A stretch of 55,517 bases of DNA from Candidatus Poribacteria bacterium (GCA_003635195.1 PYIY01000098.1:1-55517); one strand, 5' to 3'. Shown: positions 1-8,814, numbered from the stretch's first letter. Numbers and translations: made by a program. The notes: generated by a model from the letters alone, not told the origin.

Positions 1-31
1 ACACGTTTCATTTCAACGGAAAGAAATATAA
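1..31 (+). CDS. 3' end of an ABC-2 type permease paralogue (partial)
   Basis: Bases 2-31 read in frame as HVSFQRKEI followed by TAA. This is the same C-terminus as the complete permease ending at 3264, and the DNA of the two ends differs by only one base. The window therefore opens with the last codons of a third paralogous ABC transporter permease lying upstream of the two complete ones. Only about ten codons are visible, so the assignment rests entirely on this match. Confidence 0.7.
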   Translation, partial: HVSFQRKEI

Positions 32-151
32 ACCAGAGAACATATCGGTTCATACTTATGATTTGCAGAAATGACGGAGTGGAATTCAAAGTATTGTTAG
101 GAAGATCAAAGTTTTGCTGTTACTGGCAAAAATTGACAGCACAATTTGCGG

Positions 152-180
152 TTGACTTTGGCATCAGAGTGTGATATACT
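152..180 (+). promoter_or_regulatory. Sigma-70-like promoter for the ABC permease pair
   Basis: TTGACT at 152-157 and TATACT at 175-180 are separated by 17 bp, close to the bacterial consensus. The predicted start is near 187, so the transcript runs through the mobile element before the permease gene at 384. An alternative TTGACA lies at 133-138 with no matching -10. Confidence 0.65.
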
Positions 181-212
181 CTACTCAAGTTGCCACCGAA
201 AAGGTTAAGGAA

Positions 213-368
213 TAGAACTTACGCATTCCCTCTTAAAGTCCCCCTGATAAGGGGCGGTGAATGCCCATAAGGCATTCATACCGTTGATTCTTTAGGGGGT
301 TTAAAGAACGAAAATTACCGCTTTTTGCGTCTAAATGTCCGATATTTGCTTAATTTGCGTAAGTCCTG
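213..368. mobile_element. MITE-like element, copy 1 (156 bp) with 5-bp target duplication
   Basis: The ends are imperfect 12-bp inverted repeats, AGAACTTACGCA at 214-225 and TGCGTAAGTCCT at 356-367. The element is flanked by the direct repeat AGGAA at 208-212 and 369-373. A second copy at 11797-11988 shares about 30 bp on the left and about 75 bp on the right and has its own 5-bp duplication. There is no transposase gene, so it is non-autonomous. Inside lies a nested hairpin, TGAATGCC at 258-265 with GGCATTCA at 271-278, and a weaker CCCCCT/AGGGGG pairing. The insertion fell in the SD sequence of the permease gene, and the target duplication AGGAA restores it. Confidence 0.75.
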
Positions 369-383
369 AGGAAAATAAATACA

Positions 384-1841
384 ATGCTTTGGACGCTGAT
401 TCAACGAGAGATTTTAGCGAATTTGATGACATTCCGTTTTCCGATTGCAGTTATTGCGTGTGTCATACTTGGGCTTACAATTACCGCCGCCTTAACGGAC
501 AATTACGAGCGACGACTTGCCAGTTACACTGAAGCATTTCAAACGCATCAGGAAAAAAACTTCAGTGCCAAAACTTATTCAGGTCTGACCCTACAGTTGG
601 ATCGCCCCCCCAACCCATTGAGCCTTTTTAACCAGGGACTTGATAAGCGCGCCGCGAATTCTGTTCGACTTCGCCGTGACAAGGTGCCTTCCGTCTGGGA
701 AGATAACTATTTCAGCACTGGCTTTGATAATCCCTTTCGACACCTTCTCGCGTCGATTGATATTGTTACTGTCTTCCAAATCCTTCTCAGCCTGCTTGCC
801 CTTGTTTTTGCCTACGATGCAATAGCTGGGGAACGTGAAAATGGGACACTCCGGCTGATATTGGCAAATCCTGTAGGACGAGGCCTCATCGTGTTATCAA
901 AATATCTGAGTGCTATGATCTGCCTCATGCTGCCAGTTCTGATCAGTTTTCTATTAGCATTAATGCTGCAGCTTCAATCCCCTGTTATCGATTACAGCAC
1001 TGCTGATTTCCTCCGAATCGGCGGTATTTTATTAACCACTATCATTTATGTTTCCGCCTTCTACCTTATTGGCCTCCTCATTTCATGCATCAGTCGCCGC
1101 ACAGCGACATCACTGATTAGTTCAATGTTCATTTGGGTAGTTTTGACGTTCATCTATCCAAACGCGAGTCTCTTCATGGTGAATCACTTCATTGCGACAG
1201 AAGAAAAGATAGAACAAGCCGACCGCGAAATCTCACAGATAATGGAAGGTTTTCAGCGAGAAAAGGCGAAACTCAAAGATCCGTTTGCGCTGCCCTTCCT
1301 ATTGAAAGGACACTGGGGTGGAAGTTCAATTTCTAAGGATGTCATACACATCGAAGCAGCGTCCGAATTGGAAATCCCGACCGTTAAAGCCTATTATCAA
1401 GAATTAGAACCTCAGCGGCTTCGTGCCGTGGCAGCTGCGTGGTTGGTGCAACAACAAACCTATTCTGAAACCTTCGTTCACAGATCAACAACCGCCCGAA
1501 ACGCACTCCGACTCTCACCTGCGGGGCTCTATTATCTGGCGACGGCCGCCTACGCAGGCACCGATCTCACTGCGATGGAGGCTTTCTTCAAAGCGGTTCG
1601 GCAGTATCGGCAAACGATATTGGACTATTTCTATGACAAAAAGGCGTTCAGTTCACGACAGTGGTTTGCCAGTGACAAGGGGGCAGTCCGGTGGGACGAT
1701 CTGCCGAGGTTTTCTTATCAGGCTTTAAGCGGTTTAACAGAGGATAGTTCCCGTGCTTCTGGAGAGTTACTGCGGCTTCTCCTTCTAAATCTTGTGCTAT
1801 TGATAGTAACTATTGTGGTTTTCAGTAGACAGGAGGTGTGA
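384..1841 (+). CDS. ABC-2 type transporter permease
   Basis: This 485-residue integral membrane protein has an N-terminal membrane segment (about residues 18-38), a large extracytoplasmic loop, then a block of hydrophobic helices from about residue 115 to 265, and a last helix at the C-terminus. The stretch around DAIAGERENGTLRL and ANPVGRG is typical of ABC-2/NosY-like permeases whose ATPase is encoded separately. It is paralogous to the next gene (similar DAISGE, GTLRL and NPVARG motifs). Its SD, AGGA at 369-372, is 11 nt from the ATG and is part of a transposon target duplication. The two permeases are one base apart and probably form a heterodimer; the ATPase presumably lies upstream of the window. 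The substrate is unknown. Confidence 0.85.
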   Translation: MLWTLIQREILANLMTFRFPIAVIACVILGLTITAALTDNYERRLASYTEAFQTHQEKNFSAKTYSGLTLQLDRPPNPLSLFNQGLDKRAANSVRLRRDKVPSVWEDNYFSTGFDNPFRHLLASIDIVTVFQILLSLLALVFAYDAIAGERENGTLRLILANPVGRGLIVLSKYLSAMICLMLPVLISFLLALMLQLQSPVIDYSTADFLRIGGILLTTIIYVSAFYLIGLLISCISRRTATSLISSMFIWVVLTFIYPNASLFMVNHFIATEEKIEQADREISQIMEGFQREKAKLKDPFALPFLLKGHWGGSSISKDVIHIEAASELEIPTVKAYYQELEPQRLRAVAAAWLVQQQTYSETFVHRSTTARNALRLSPAGLYYLATAAYAGTDLTAMEAFFKAVRQYRQTILDYFYDKKAFSSRQWFASDKGAVRWDDLPRFSYQALSGLTEDSSRASGELLRLLLLNLVLLIVTIVVFSRQEV

Positions 1842-1842
1842 G

Positions 1843-3264
1843 ATGCTTTGGCACATCGTCCAACGCGAATTATTTCAACAGTTCAACAGCCTCCGTTTTA
1901 TGTTCGCACTTCTCCTCATCGTTTTTCTGATGATTCTCAATGCGATTGGACATATTAAGCAATACGAAACGCGACAGATAGAATACCGTCAGCAGGTGTC
2001 TACCGCCGTGGAACGTCTGGAAAAAAACAGTGATAACCTCTACGATCTCGTTGTGCGTGGCCCAGGCGAACTTAGCAAACAGCCTTCAAAACTCGCTTTC
2101 TGTGCACAAGGCAGTGAAGATTATCTACCGACATCTGTATTGGGGTGGAGCGCGGGATGGGAAAGAAGGGGCGTATCAGGATTATGGCGGCTCATGTATG
2201 ATGTCTCACCACCGATAACCGGCACAGATATTTTTCCAACGTTCCTAAAAATCGACTGGATACTTATCATTTCCATTGTGCTCAGTTTTCTGGCACTTGT
2301 TTTTACGTTCGACGCGATTTCTGGAGAGGTGGAACGCGGGACACTCCGTCTCACGTTGTCCAATCCTGTCGCAAGAGGCACCGTACTCGCTGGCAAGTTT
2401 TTAAGTATCCTGATGAGTCTCGGAGTCGTGTTACTGGTCGGTATCTTGATGAACCTACTGCTGTTCTCTGGGACCCTTCAATTAAACGGACAGGAATGGG
2501 GACGAATCGTAGGGATTTCCGTGGTAAGCTTGATGTATCTTTCCATTTTTATCGCCCTTGGGCTTTTCGTCTCTTCAGTCACGAGCCACTCCGCGACAAG
2601 CCTCGTTATTCTTTTACTTCTATGGGTTATTTGGGTGCTGCTGATACCTGCAACATTTGGAACGATTTTAAGTGGATTGAACCAACCCTTAAGCACGCAA
2701 GATCACAAGGCACAACGTTCCAGCCAGCGGAAAGAGATCACAGAACGTTATGAAGCGCGTGGCGTATACGATCATGTTCCGAGTCGCGTCCGACCGCCAA
2801 CGGACGCGACGTTGCTCTGGGCGGAGTTTTTGAACGAAGAGCGGCAAGCCGATATCCGATTAAATAAAGAATTCCTAACGACACGGATACACCAGATCCA
2901 GGTTGCAAGAGAGTTCAATCGTATTTCACCGACAGCAATTGTGCAGTACGCCGTTGAATCCCTTGCAGGAACAGGGTTCCAAAGACATTTGAATTTCTTG
3001 AAGAACGCCGAGCGTTATGCCGATGCATTCAACGATTTCCTCATCGCTGCCGATCGCGCGGATCCAGACAGTCTACATGTCCCTTTCGTTAGAGAAGGTA
3101 TGTCTGATAAACCCGTCTCCTTTGAAAGTATCCCAAAATTTCAAGACAGCGTCCGTTTAGGAGATGCATTCAAAGGCGCGATCCTGGACGTGATGCTATT
3201 GTTACTCTTTCCTACAGTGTTATTTGCGGCGGCACACGTTTCATTTCAACGGAAAGAGATATAA
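1843..3264 (+). CDS. ABC-2 type transporter permease (paralogue)
   Basis: This is a 473-residue membrane protein. I chose the ATG at 1843 because AGGAGG at 1831-1836 precedes it and the previous gene ends at 1841. An earlier in-frame ATG at 1813 would overlap that gene without a good SD. It has an N-terminal anchor, a soluble loop, a central helix cluster with the same DAISGE/GTLRL/NPVARG signature as its neighbour, and a C-terminal helix ending HVSFQRKEI. That tail is the one seen at base 1 of the window, so at least three paralogues occur in series. It likely pairs with the upstream permease in one exporter. It is convergent with the next gene, with only 10 bp between stop codons. Confidence 0.85.
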   Translation: MLWHIVQRELFQQFNSLRFMFALLLIVFLMILNAIGHIKQYETRQIEYRQQVSTAVERLEKNSDNLYDLVVRGPGELSKQPSKLAFCAQGSEDYLPTSVLGWSAGWERRGVSGLWRLMYDVSPPITGTDIFPTFLKIDWILIISIVLSFLALVFTFDAISGEVERGTLRLTLSNPVARGTVLAGKFLSILMSLGVVLLVGILMNLLLFSGTLQLNGQEWGRIVGISVVSLMYLSIFIALGLFVSSVTSHSATSLVILLLLWVIWVLLIPATFGTILSGLNQPLSTQDHKAQRSSQRKEITERYEARGVYDHVPSRVRPPTDATLLWAEFLNEERQADIRLNKEFLTTRIHQIQVAREFNRISPTAIVQYAVESLAGTGFQRHLNFLKNAERYADAFNDFLIAADRADPDSLHVPFVREGMSDKPVSFESIPKFQDSVRLGDAFKGAILDVMLLLLFPTVLFAAAHVSFQRKEI

Positions 3265-3274
3265 TCACGCGTGC

Positions 3275-4648
3275 TTATTCTGCAAGCCGGCGCAGAACAT
3301 TGTGTGTGATGCGTTCAACCACTGCATCGCCTCCTGCTAACCCGTGCGACCAGTCGGTTGTGGCAGCAGTGAAGACCGTCCCACCTTGTGTATAGATGCC
3401 CATCGTTGCAGCACCGGTTCTCCCTCTTTCCCACCGTTCGTACCATTCACAGTCATCCGGATGCCAACGCACAGGGGCCGTCGCAAGGATCATGAAACTT
3501 TCAGGTGCGCCGTCTTGATAGGTCGGCACCGGCAAACCGTCTTCAAGGGTCCACTCACATCCATCACATTCATAACCGACAATCGTATTTGCGCCACCAA
3601 AAGCATCATCGCGCGAAAGGTTCGTCCCTTCAAACACCCAATGCTCCGGACGATGGACTGTGTATTCGCCTGCGCCATCCATAAACTGCCCGTGACTCAA
3701 ATGGTAACCGCCCTGAAGAAAACCGACACCGGTCAACTGATTCTCAGGACGATCCACCAGATAGTGGCTCCACAGGGTACTGAGGGTACTATGATCGTCG
3801 GTCTTATAAACTGGATCCTGATTGTAGGTCTGCTTCCAGCAGACGAGTGCCCTGCCATCGTCTTCAGAACGCACCTGCCAGCAGACGGAATTCCCACTGA
3901 AAAAGGCAGCGTTCCCACCGTTGGCGATAAACGCTTCAAGATGATCGCGCATCGGGGCAGACCAGTACTCATCGTGTCCGACGCTTAACACGAGTTTGTA
4001 GTGTTCCAAGATCTCAGGATGGAATTCCAGATCAGAATTCGCAGCGTAATCAAGGGTATATCCGTTTTGTTCCGCCCAGACAACAAACGCCGCCTCCCAA
4101 TTACTAAAGATGCCGCGAGTGGGGCGATCAAACGAGACACGGTTTCCCTGTATTTTGCTTGCCCCGTGATACCCGTAGAGACTGAAGCCACCCCAGTTGT
4201 TGTAGGCGTTATAGGTATTGGTAGAGAGCTGAAACAGAATGGGTGTATTCGCGCCCGGTTTCGCAGGACGAACAATAAAGAAAAGCGTGCTTTCGGCAGT
4301 ACGGTGGTTCCGATAGATAGTGTCTCCGCCGCCATCGGCTGCGCGGAGTGTGCCTTCATAATAACCGCTCTGCCATGTTTCAGGCACTTCGAGCGTGAAG
4401 GAAGCGGGCCATCCACATCCTTGCGATGAAGCATCTGCGGGAATCGGATGTGCTGCACCCGGAATTTCATTTTGACTCCAAACGACCTCGCGTGTCGCAC
4501 CGATGCGCGCAATCTCAAGCGAGTAGCTGCCTGCACTCGTTGAAACATTGAATGCAATTTCTTCACCGGGTGCGTAACTGAGTTGATGCGTGTATCCGTC
4601 AATATAGAGCGGTCTAATACGGTTTTCGGTCTGCGTTAAAGTTGCCAT
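3275..4648 (-). CDS. N,N-dimethylformamidase beta-subunit-like protein
   Basis: The 457-residue soluble protein resembles the large-subunit C-terminal domain of N,N-dimethylformamidase. It has an N-terminal beta-rich domain (residues 1-130) with YAPGEEIAF and a YYEGTL strand, then a domain with the motif GHDEYWSAPMRDH, a segment rich in Gly and Asn followed by FFSGNS, and further Trp-rich stretches. The ATG at 4648 is preferred to an upstream ATG at 4675 because GGAGGAGA sits directly before it. Family members of this kind are common as stand-alone genes in Poribacteria and Planctomycetes, and their true substrate is not known. No signal peptide is seen. It is divergent from the PhyH gene. 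Confidence 0.75.
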   Translation of the reverse strand: MATLTQTENRIRPLYIDGYTHQLSYAPGEEIAFNVSTSAGSYSLEIARIGATREVVWSQNEIPGAAHPIPADASSQGCGWPASFTLEVPETWQSGYYEGTLRAADGGGDTIYRNHRTAESTLFFIVRPAKPGANTPILFQLSTNTYNAYNNWGGFSLYGYHGASKIQGNRVSFDRPTRGIFSNWEAAFVVWAEQNGYTLDYAANSDLEFHPEILEHYKLVLSVGHDEYWSAPMRDHLEAFIANGGNAAFFSGNSVCWQVRSEDDGRALVCWKQTYNQDPVYKTDDHSTLSTLWSHYLVDRPENQLTGVGFLQGGYHLSHGQFMDGAGEYTVHRPEHWVFEGTNLSRDDAFGGANTIVGYECDGCEWTLEDGLPVPTYQDGAPESFMILATAPVRWHPDDCEWYERWERGRTGAATMGIYTQGGTVFTAATTDWSHGLAGGDAVVERITHNVLRRLAE

Positions 4649-4708
4649 GATGTCTCCTCCTTTGATGTGTGGCATATCATTTGCTCAACGCGATCGTGGC
4701 TATTTTCT

Positions 4709-4737
4709 TTGACTCTTTTCGCCAAATATGCTATTAT
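4709..4737 (+). promoter_or_regulatory. Sigma-70-like promoter upstream of the PhyH-YiaK run
   Basis: TTGACT at 4709-4714 and TATTAT at 4732-4737 have a 17-bp spacer. The predicted start near 4744 leaves a leader of about 60 nt before the ATG at 4805, which lacks an obvious SD. Confidence 0.65.
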
Positions 4738-4804
4738 TTTACAGTCTTTTCGACTTTTGTCATCTTAATTCTCAAAATTGTCCAAACTTTGGAATTGAAT
4801 AAAA

Positions 4805-5665
4805 ATGAAAAACAATCAAAAACAGGAAACCCCACTATCGCCCGAACAGATGCATCAGTGGGAAAACGATGGATACTTACTACTAAAGGGTGTTATTCCT
4901 GACACTGCCATCGATGATGTGCGCGACAGTTTTGCCGGTGTCGTAGATGGGATCATTCGCGAGTTGAAAGAAGACGGAATTATTGAAGATGAAGGGTTAG
5001 AACTTCCGTTTGAGACGCGGCTCGCGCAAGTCGCTGGTGAACATGCCAACCGCTTCGGTCGTTCTTGGCGTAACCAAGTTGCGACCGTGGAAATTTTCGA
5101 TTTGCACTACTCTCCACTCCTCGTGGACGCGATTGCGGAACTCACAGGGACAGATGTCATCGGACATCCTGTTTTTAATGCGCGTCCGAAACTCCCCGGT
5201 CAGCAATTGACTGTTGTCCCCTGGCATCAGGACAGCGGCTACTTCGGCACAGTCAGCGAAACTTCGCTTATCCCGACCGTATGGATACCACTGGTACCCG
5301 TAGATGAGACTAACGGTTGTTTGCAGGTCGTTGCGGGTTCCCATCGGTTAGGTGTGGTTGACCATCACACGGAGGAGCGGGAAGGGAAATTTCTTGAGGT
5401 GCTGGACGAACTTATCGAAGAATCGCGTATTGTCACGTGCCCAATGGAAGTAGGAGATGCCTTAGTGTTCCACAATCTAACCCTCCACCGCTCGTTACCG
5501 CATACCACCAGCGAGATCGTCCGTTGGGCGATTGACATTCGCTATCTCCGTGATGGCGACCATCCAGGTACAATTTATTGGAAAGATCCCGATTTCAAGT
5601 GGGTCATCCGTAGCGAAACACAACCCCTAACTTACTTTCTGGAATGGCGTGAAATGTGGTTGTAG
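4805..5665 (+). CDS. Phytanoyl-CoA dioxygenase (PhyH) family protein
   Basis: This 286-residue protein is a predicted Fe(II)/2-oxoglutarate-dependent oxygenase. The iron ligands are visible as H-x-D in PWHQDSGYFG and the distal His in NLTLHRSLPH, followed by an Arg in IVRWAIDIR that would bind 2-oxoglutarate. The length is normal for the bacterial family. It is the first gene of a plus-strand run with a YiaK-type dehydrogenase, a Gfo/Idh/MocA enzyme and an FAH-family hydrolase, which suggests hydroxylation of a small catabolic substrate rather than of phytanoyl-CoA. No clear SD is present. It shares general sequence organisation with the PhyH protein at 34420-35271. Confidence 0.85.
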   Translation: MKNNQKQETPLSPEQMHQWENDGYLLLKGVIPDTAIDDVRDSFAGVVDGIIRELKEDGIIEDEGLELPFETRLAQVAGEHANRFGRSWRNQVATVEIFDLHYSPLLVDAIAELTGTDVIGHPVFNARPKLPGQQLTVVPWHQDSGYFGTVSETSLIPTVWIPLVPVDETNGCLQVVAGSHRLGVVDHHTEEREGKFLEVLDELIEESRIVTCPMEVGDALVFHNLTLHRSLPHTTSEIVRWAIDIRYLRDGDHPGTIYWKDPDFKWVIRSETQPLTYFLEWREMWL

Positions 5666-5716
5666 CACCAGCAATATAGAAGCAGCCAATGCCGAAGTAA
5701 CAGTCTACTATAGCCT

Positions 5717-6739
5717 ATGAAACGTGTGCCTTTTCAAACTTTACGAGATGAATTTTACCGTGTACTTGCAGCAATTGGGTTTAGCGACGGGCGAGCGGTG
5801 CTATGTGCGCGACTTTTCGCTGAAAATCAACGAGACGGGGTCTACTCACACGGACTTAACCGCTTTCCTGGGTTCGTTGCCGGGTTGGAGAGTAAACAGA
5901 TCAATTTCCGGGCGCAACCAGAGAAAATCGAGAGTTTTGGTGCATTAGAACGCTGGAATGGGAACATGGGGGTCGGACTTGTCAACGCGCATATCTGTAT
6001 GCAACGGGCAACGGAACTCGCTGAAATACACGGCATCGGATGTGTCGGGCTTTCAAACACGAACCACTGGATGCGCGGCGGTGCTTATGCCCTACAAGCC
6101 GCAGAAGCTGGATACATCGGAATATGTTGGACCAACACAACCCGACTTATGCCACCGTGGGGTTCCGCGGAAAAGAAGATCGGAAACAATCCGATGGCGA
6201 TCGGCATTCCGAGAGAAGAAGGGCACATTTTGCTAGACATGGCGATGAGCCAGTATTCAAATGGTAAATTAGAGGTCCTACAGTTACAAGGAAAAGCGTT
6301 ACCACTACCCGGCGGGTACGACACAAATGGAGAACTAACGGTTGACCCCGGCGAGATCCTTGATTCCCAAAGAGCACTTCCGATCGGCTATTGGAAAGGA
6401 TCGGGGTTAGCATTGGTGCTTGACACGATGGCCTCCCTTATCTCAGGTGGACAAGCGACACACGAAATTGGAAAGCAAGGCTCAGAATATGCGGTTTCGC
6501 AGGTGTATATCGCGGTTAATGCCACTCGGATGATGGGGCAAGCAGCGTTAGACGAAACGGTAGTGGCGATCATCAACGACTTCCATACGGCGACCCCGTT
6601 GGACAAAAATGAAAAGGTCAGGTATCCGGGAGAAGGTATGCTACGGACACGGCAGGAGAGTCTCGAAAAAGGGGTGCTCGTGGACGAAACACAATGGCGG
6701 TCGTTATTAGACATGCACAAACCGAATTTGGGGAAATAA
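5717..6739 (+). CDS. yiaK: 3-dehydro-L-gulonate 2-dehydrogenase (YiaK/DlgD type)
   Basis: The 340-residue protein belongs to the Ldh2/malate-lactate dehydrogenase family. It matches the E. coli YiaK branch along its whole length: GVYSHGLNRFPGF, the NHWMRGG active-site region (catalytic His), GYIGICWTN, PPWGS, IGNNPMA and LPIGYWKGSGLA. The known YiaK reaction is NAD(P)H-dependent reduction of 2,3-diketo-L-gulonate to 3-keto-L-gulonate. It is the second gene of the plus-strand run and is followed after 3 bp by a Gfo/Idh/MocA gene, so the two are probably co-translated. Whether it acts on diketogulonate or another 2-keto sugar acid here is inference from family. Confidence 0.82.
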   Translation: MKRVPFQTLRDEFYRVLAAIGFSDGRAVLCARLFAENQRDGVYSHGLNRFPGFVAGLESKQINFRAQPEKIESFGALERWNGNMGVGLVNAHICMQRATELAEIHGIGCVGLSNTNHWMRGGAYALQAAEAGYIGICWTNTTRLMPPWGSAEKKIGNNPMAIGIPREEGHILLDMAMSQYSNGKLEVLQLQGKALPLPGGYDTNGELTVDPGEILDSQRALPIGYWKGSGLALVLDTMASLISGGQATHEIGKQGSEYAVSQVYIAVNATRMMGQAALDETVVAIINDFHTATPLDKNEKVRYPGEGMLRTRQESLEKGVLVDETQWRSLLDMHKPNLGK

Positions 6740-6742
6740 TTA

Positions 6743-7846
6743 ATGGCATTACGGACAGGGATTGTCGGTTGTGGCGGAATTAGTAAAAGCCACGCTGCCG
6801 CGCACGCGAATCTTGAGGACGTTGACCTCGTCGCAATGTGCGACATCAATCGCGAGGCCCTTAACAATCGAGCTGATGAATATAGTGTCGCAAACCGATA
6901 CACGGATTACGAGGAGATGTTTGCACGCGAAGCACTTGATCTTGTAAGCGTGTGCACACATGCCCCGCTACATGGTCCGATTGCGATTGCTGCCGCAAAA
7001 GCGGGTATCCACGTTTTATCTGAGAAGCCGTTGTCTGTTGATTTGGAAACAGCCGACGAGATGCTTGCGGCATGTCGTGAAGCGGGTGTGCACTTAGCAG
7101 TCAGTCATCAATTCCGATTTACACCGCTCTTTCGGCACGCGAAAGCCTTGATTGATGCGGGCAAAATCGGTGAACTCCGTTCAATCCGAGAAGTCGGCAA
7201 AGGGCGCGAAGCCGGATTTGAACTGATGGAAATGGGGGTTCACTACTTCGATGAGATGGACTTCTTCTTGGACGGTATCTCTTGGATCCAAGCGCACATT
7301 ACCTATCACGGACATGATGTGACAAAGGCAGACATTATGCACAGTAGTGAATTGTGCAAAACCGATCGACGCGACAACGGCATCGTCGCCGGAGATACGA
7401 TGCTTGTGCATATCGGTGGCGCGAGCGGTGCCTACGGTATTATGGAACTTTATTGCCGCCAACAGAGACATGGATGGATGATGGGACCGCATCTGCTCGG
7501 ATCGGAAGGTCAACTCATGATAAAACCGAACCCCGACACAGGCATAGACGAGATGTGGTACTGTCCGTTTGATGTCTCGTTTGCAGCACACACACCTGTA
7601 TGGGAACAGATAGAACTTGATGCGTCAGCATTTCACATCTCTGGAAAAGCGTGGCAGTCTCGCCACACCATCTGGAGCGCGAAAAACATGCGAGACGCAA
7701 TTCTTAACGGAAATCAACCAGAACTCGGCGGACGCAACGCACTTACATCCCTTGAATGTGTAAGCGCGACCTACGTATCCCATTTTAGGGGAACAAAGGT
7801 GCAACTGCCGTTGGAGGAGCGGAGCCATCCACTTGCAATTTCATAG
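6743..7846 (+). CDS. Gfo/Idh/MocA family oxidoreductase
   Basis: This 367-residue NAD(P)-dependent dehydrogenase has an N-terminal Rossmann fold with VGCGGISKSHAAA, the adenine-ribose-binding MCDIN segment, the catalytic-lysine motif SEKPLSVD, and a C-terminal alpha/beta domain with HYFDEMDFFLDG. Such enzymes oxidise or reduce sugars, cyclitols or their phosphates. It directly follows the YiaK-like gene (3 bp, with GGGGAAA before the ATG acting as SD), so it is likely part of the same pathway. It is not closely related to the five tandem paralogues at 35-41 kb, which start MYKTA. Substrate cannot be read from sequence. Confidence 0.88.
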   Translation: MALRTGIVGCGGISKSHAAAHANLEDVDLVAMCDINREALNNRADEYSVANRYTDYEEMFAREALDLVSVCTHAPLHGPIAIAAAKAGIHVLSEKPLSVDLETADEMLAACREAGVHLAVSHQFRFTPLFRHAKALIDAGKIGELRSIREVGKGREAGFELMEMGVHYFDEMDFFLDGISWIQAHITYHGHDVTKADIMHSSELCKTDRRDNGIVAGDTMLVHIGGASGAYGIMELYCRQQRHGWMMGPHLLGSEGQLMIKPNPDTGIDEMWYCPFDVSFAAHTPVWEQIELDASAFHISGKAWQSRHTIWSAKNMRDAILNGNQPELGGRNALTSLECVSATYVSHFRGTKVQLPLEERSHPLAIS

Positions 7847-7850
7847 CAAG

Positions 7851-7875
7851 TTTTGGCTTGCAAGCTACGCCAAAA
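7851..7875. repeat. Inverted repeat between dehydrogenase and FAH genes
   Basis: TTTTGGC at 7851-7857 and GCCAAAA at 7869-7875 are perfect inverted repeats around an 11-base loop containing the palindrome CTTGCAAG. A transcript could form a short hairpin between two co-directional genes. There is no T-tract, so it is more likely an mRNA-stability or REP-like element than a terminator. Confidence 0.5.
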
Positions 7876-7902
7876 GTGCCTTAACAGAGGAGCAAAATCT
7901 GA

Positions 7903-8751
7903 ATGAAACTTGCATTCTTTAATGACTATCAACTCGGTGTAATAACAACAGATGGGATTGTTGACCTCAGTGATGCCCTGAGCAGTGTTTCGTATCATAC
8001 GCCGCAAGAACTGATACGGATGGTAATTGAGGATTTTGATAATTTGCGTCCAGTAATAGCGGCTGCTGCTGAAAATGGAGCCGCTACCGCTTTAGACAAC
8101 GTTAGCCTCAAAGCCCCCTTACCACGTCCAGGCCAACTCGTATGCCTCGCGGGTAATTACATTGAACCAGACAGCCCGTCTCGCGGTGAGTTTAACGCCT
8201 TCCTAAAGTCACCCACCGGTGTTATTGCCACAAAAGACACCGTTGAATTACCGGAAGCAGATGTTACTGTGTTCCATTTTGAACCAGAATTGGCAATCGT
8301 TATCGGTAAAACGGCGAAACACCTCTCTGAAGAAAATGCGTTGGACCACGTATTCGGTTACACGCAATTCATTGACGTGTCCGCACGGGGGCTGCCCGGC
8401 GGATTCTTCTTAGGAAAAAGCTGGCATACATTCGCACCGATGGGCCCTGCACTCGTTACTGCTGACGAAGTGGGTGATGGGAATGCCCTCGGCGTGCAAC
8501 TCTGGATCAATGACGGGTTGCAACACGATTTTTCCACGAATTCCATGGCACGCTTCATTCCAGAATTACTCGCAGAGGTAACCAACGTTGTAACACTCGA
8601 ACCGGGAGATGTCGTCTCTACAGGCACACACCATGAAGCACTCACAGCAGTTGGTGACGGAGACACAGTGAGATTGGCAGTAGAAGGCTTTGGTCCAGAA
8701 CTCACTGTTGCTGTCCGAGACCCGTTAAAGCGGACAAGTTGGCGGGGTTAA
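7903..8751 (+). CDS. Fumarylacetoacetate hydrolase (FAH) family protein
   Basis: This 282-residue enzyme has the FAH fold. An N-terminal cap is followed by PGQLVCLAGNY, the metal-binding acidic motif in FEPELAIVIGK, a loop with GFF and SWHTFAPMGP, and the C-terminal LEPGDVVSTGT. Members cleave C-C bonds or dehydrate 2-keto acids such as 2-keto-3-deoxy-sugar acids. GAGGAG upstream is a good SD. It closes the PhyH/YiaK/Gfo run and would fit a step that breaks down a keto-deoxy acid. The exact reaction is inference. A normal-length single domain; no truncation is seen. Confidence 0.85.
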   Translation: MKLAFFNDYQLGVITTDGIVDLSDALSSVSYHTPQELIRMVIEDFDNLRPVIAAAAENGAATALDNVSLKAPLPRPGQLVCLAGNYIEPDSPSRGEFNAFLKSPTGVIATKDTVELPEADVTVFHFEPELAIVIGKTAKHLSEENALDHVFGYTQFIDVSARGLPGGFFLGKSWHTFAPMGPALVTADEVGDGNALGVQLWINDGLQHDFSTNSMARFIPELLAEVTNVVTLEPGDVVSTGTHHEALTAVGDGDTVRLAVEGFGPELTVAVRDPLKRTSWRG

Positions 8752-8784
8752 GACCTCTGTAGTGGGCAATTGCACAAAAAAGTG

Positions 8785-8814
8785 TTGACAACTTTATCAA
8801 TTTATGTGTATAAT
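8785..8814 (+). promoter_or_regulatory. Consensus sigma-70 promoter for the TIG/LysM lipoprotein
   Basis: TTGACA at 8785-8790 and TATAAT at 8809-8814 are both perfect consensus hexamers, 18 bp apart. The predicted start near 8821 gives a leader of about 170 nt that contains two imperfect 27-bp direct repeats before the SD at about 8979. Confidence 0.8.

Larger units (their letters stand above)
32..383. other. Intergenic leader region with promoter and mobile-element insertion
   Basis: This 352-bp stretch has no convincing gene. It holds a sigma-70-like promoter (152-180) and a 156-bp non-autonomous mobile element (213-368) that ends at the SD sequence of the permease gene starting at 384. 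A short in-frame ORF from 335 is a shadow overlapping the permease start. The first 120 bases show nothing I can assign. Confidence 0.7.

Noticed and set aside
3344..3988. A 214-codon plus-strand ORF inside the dimethylformamidase-like gene
   Set aside because: It lies antisense to a gene with family motifs and its translation has no recognisable domain.
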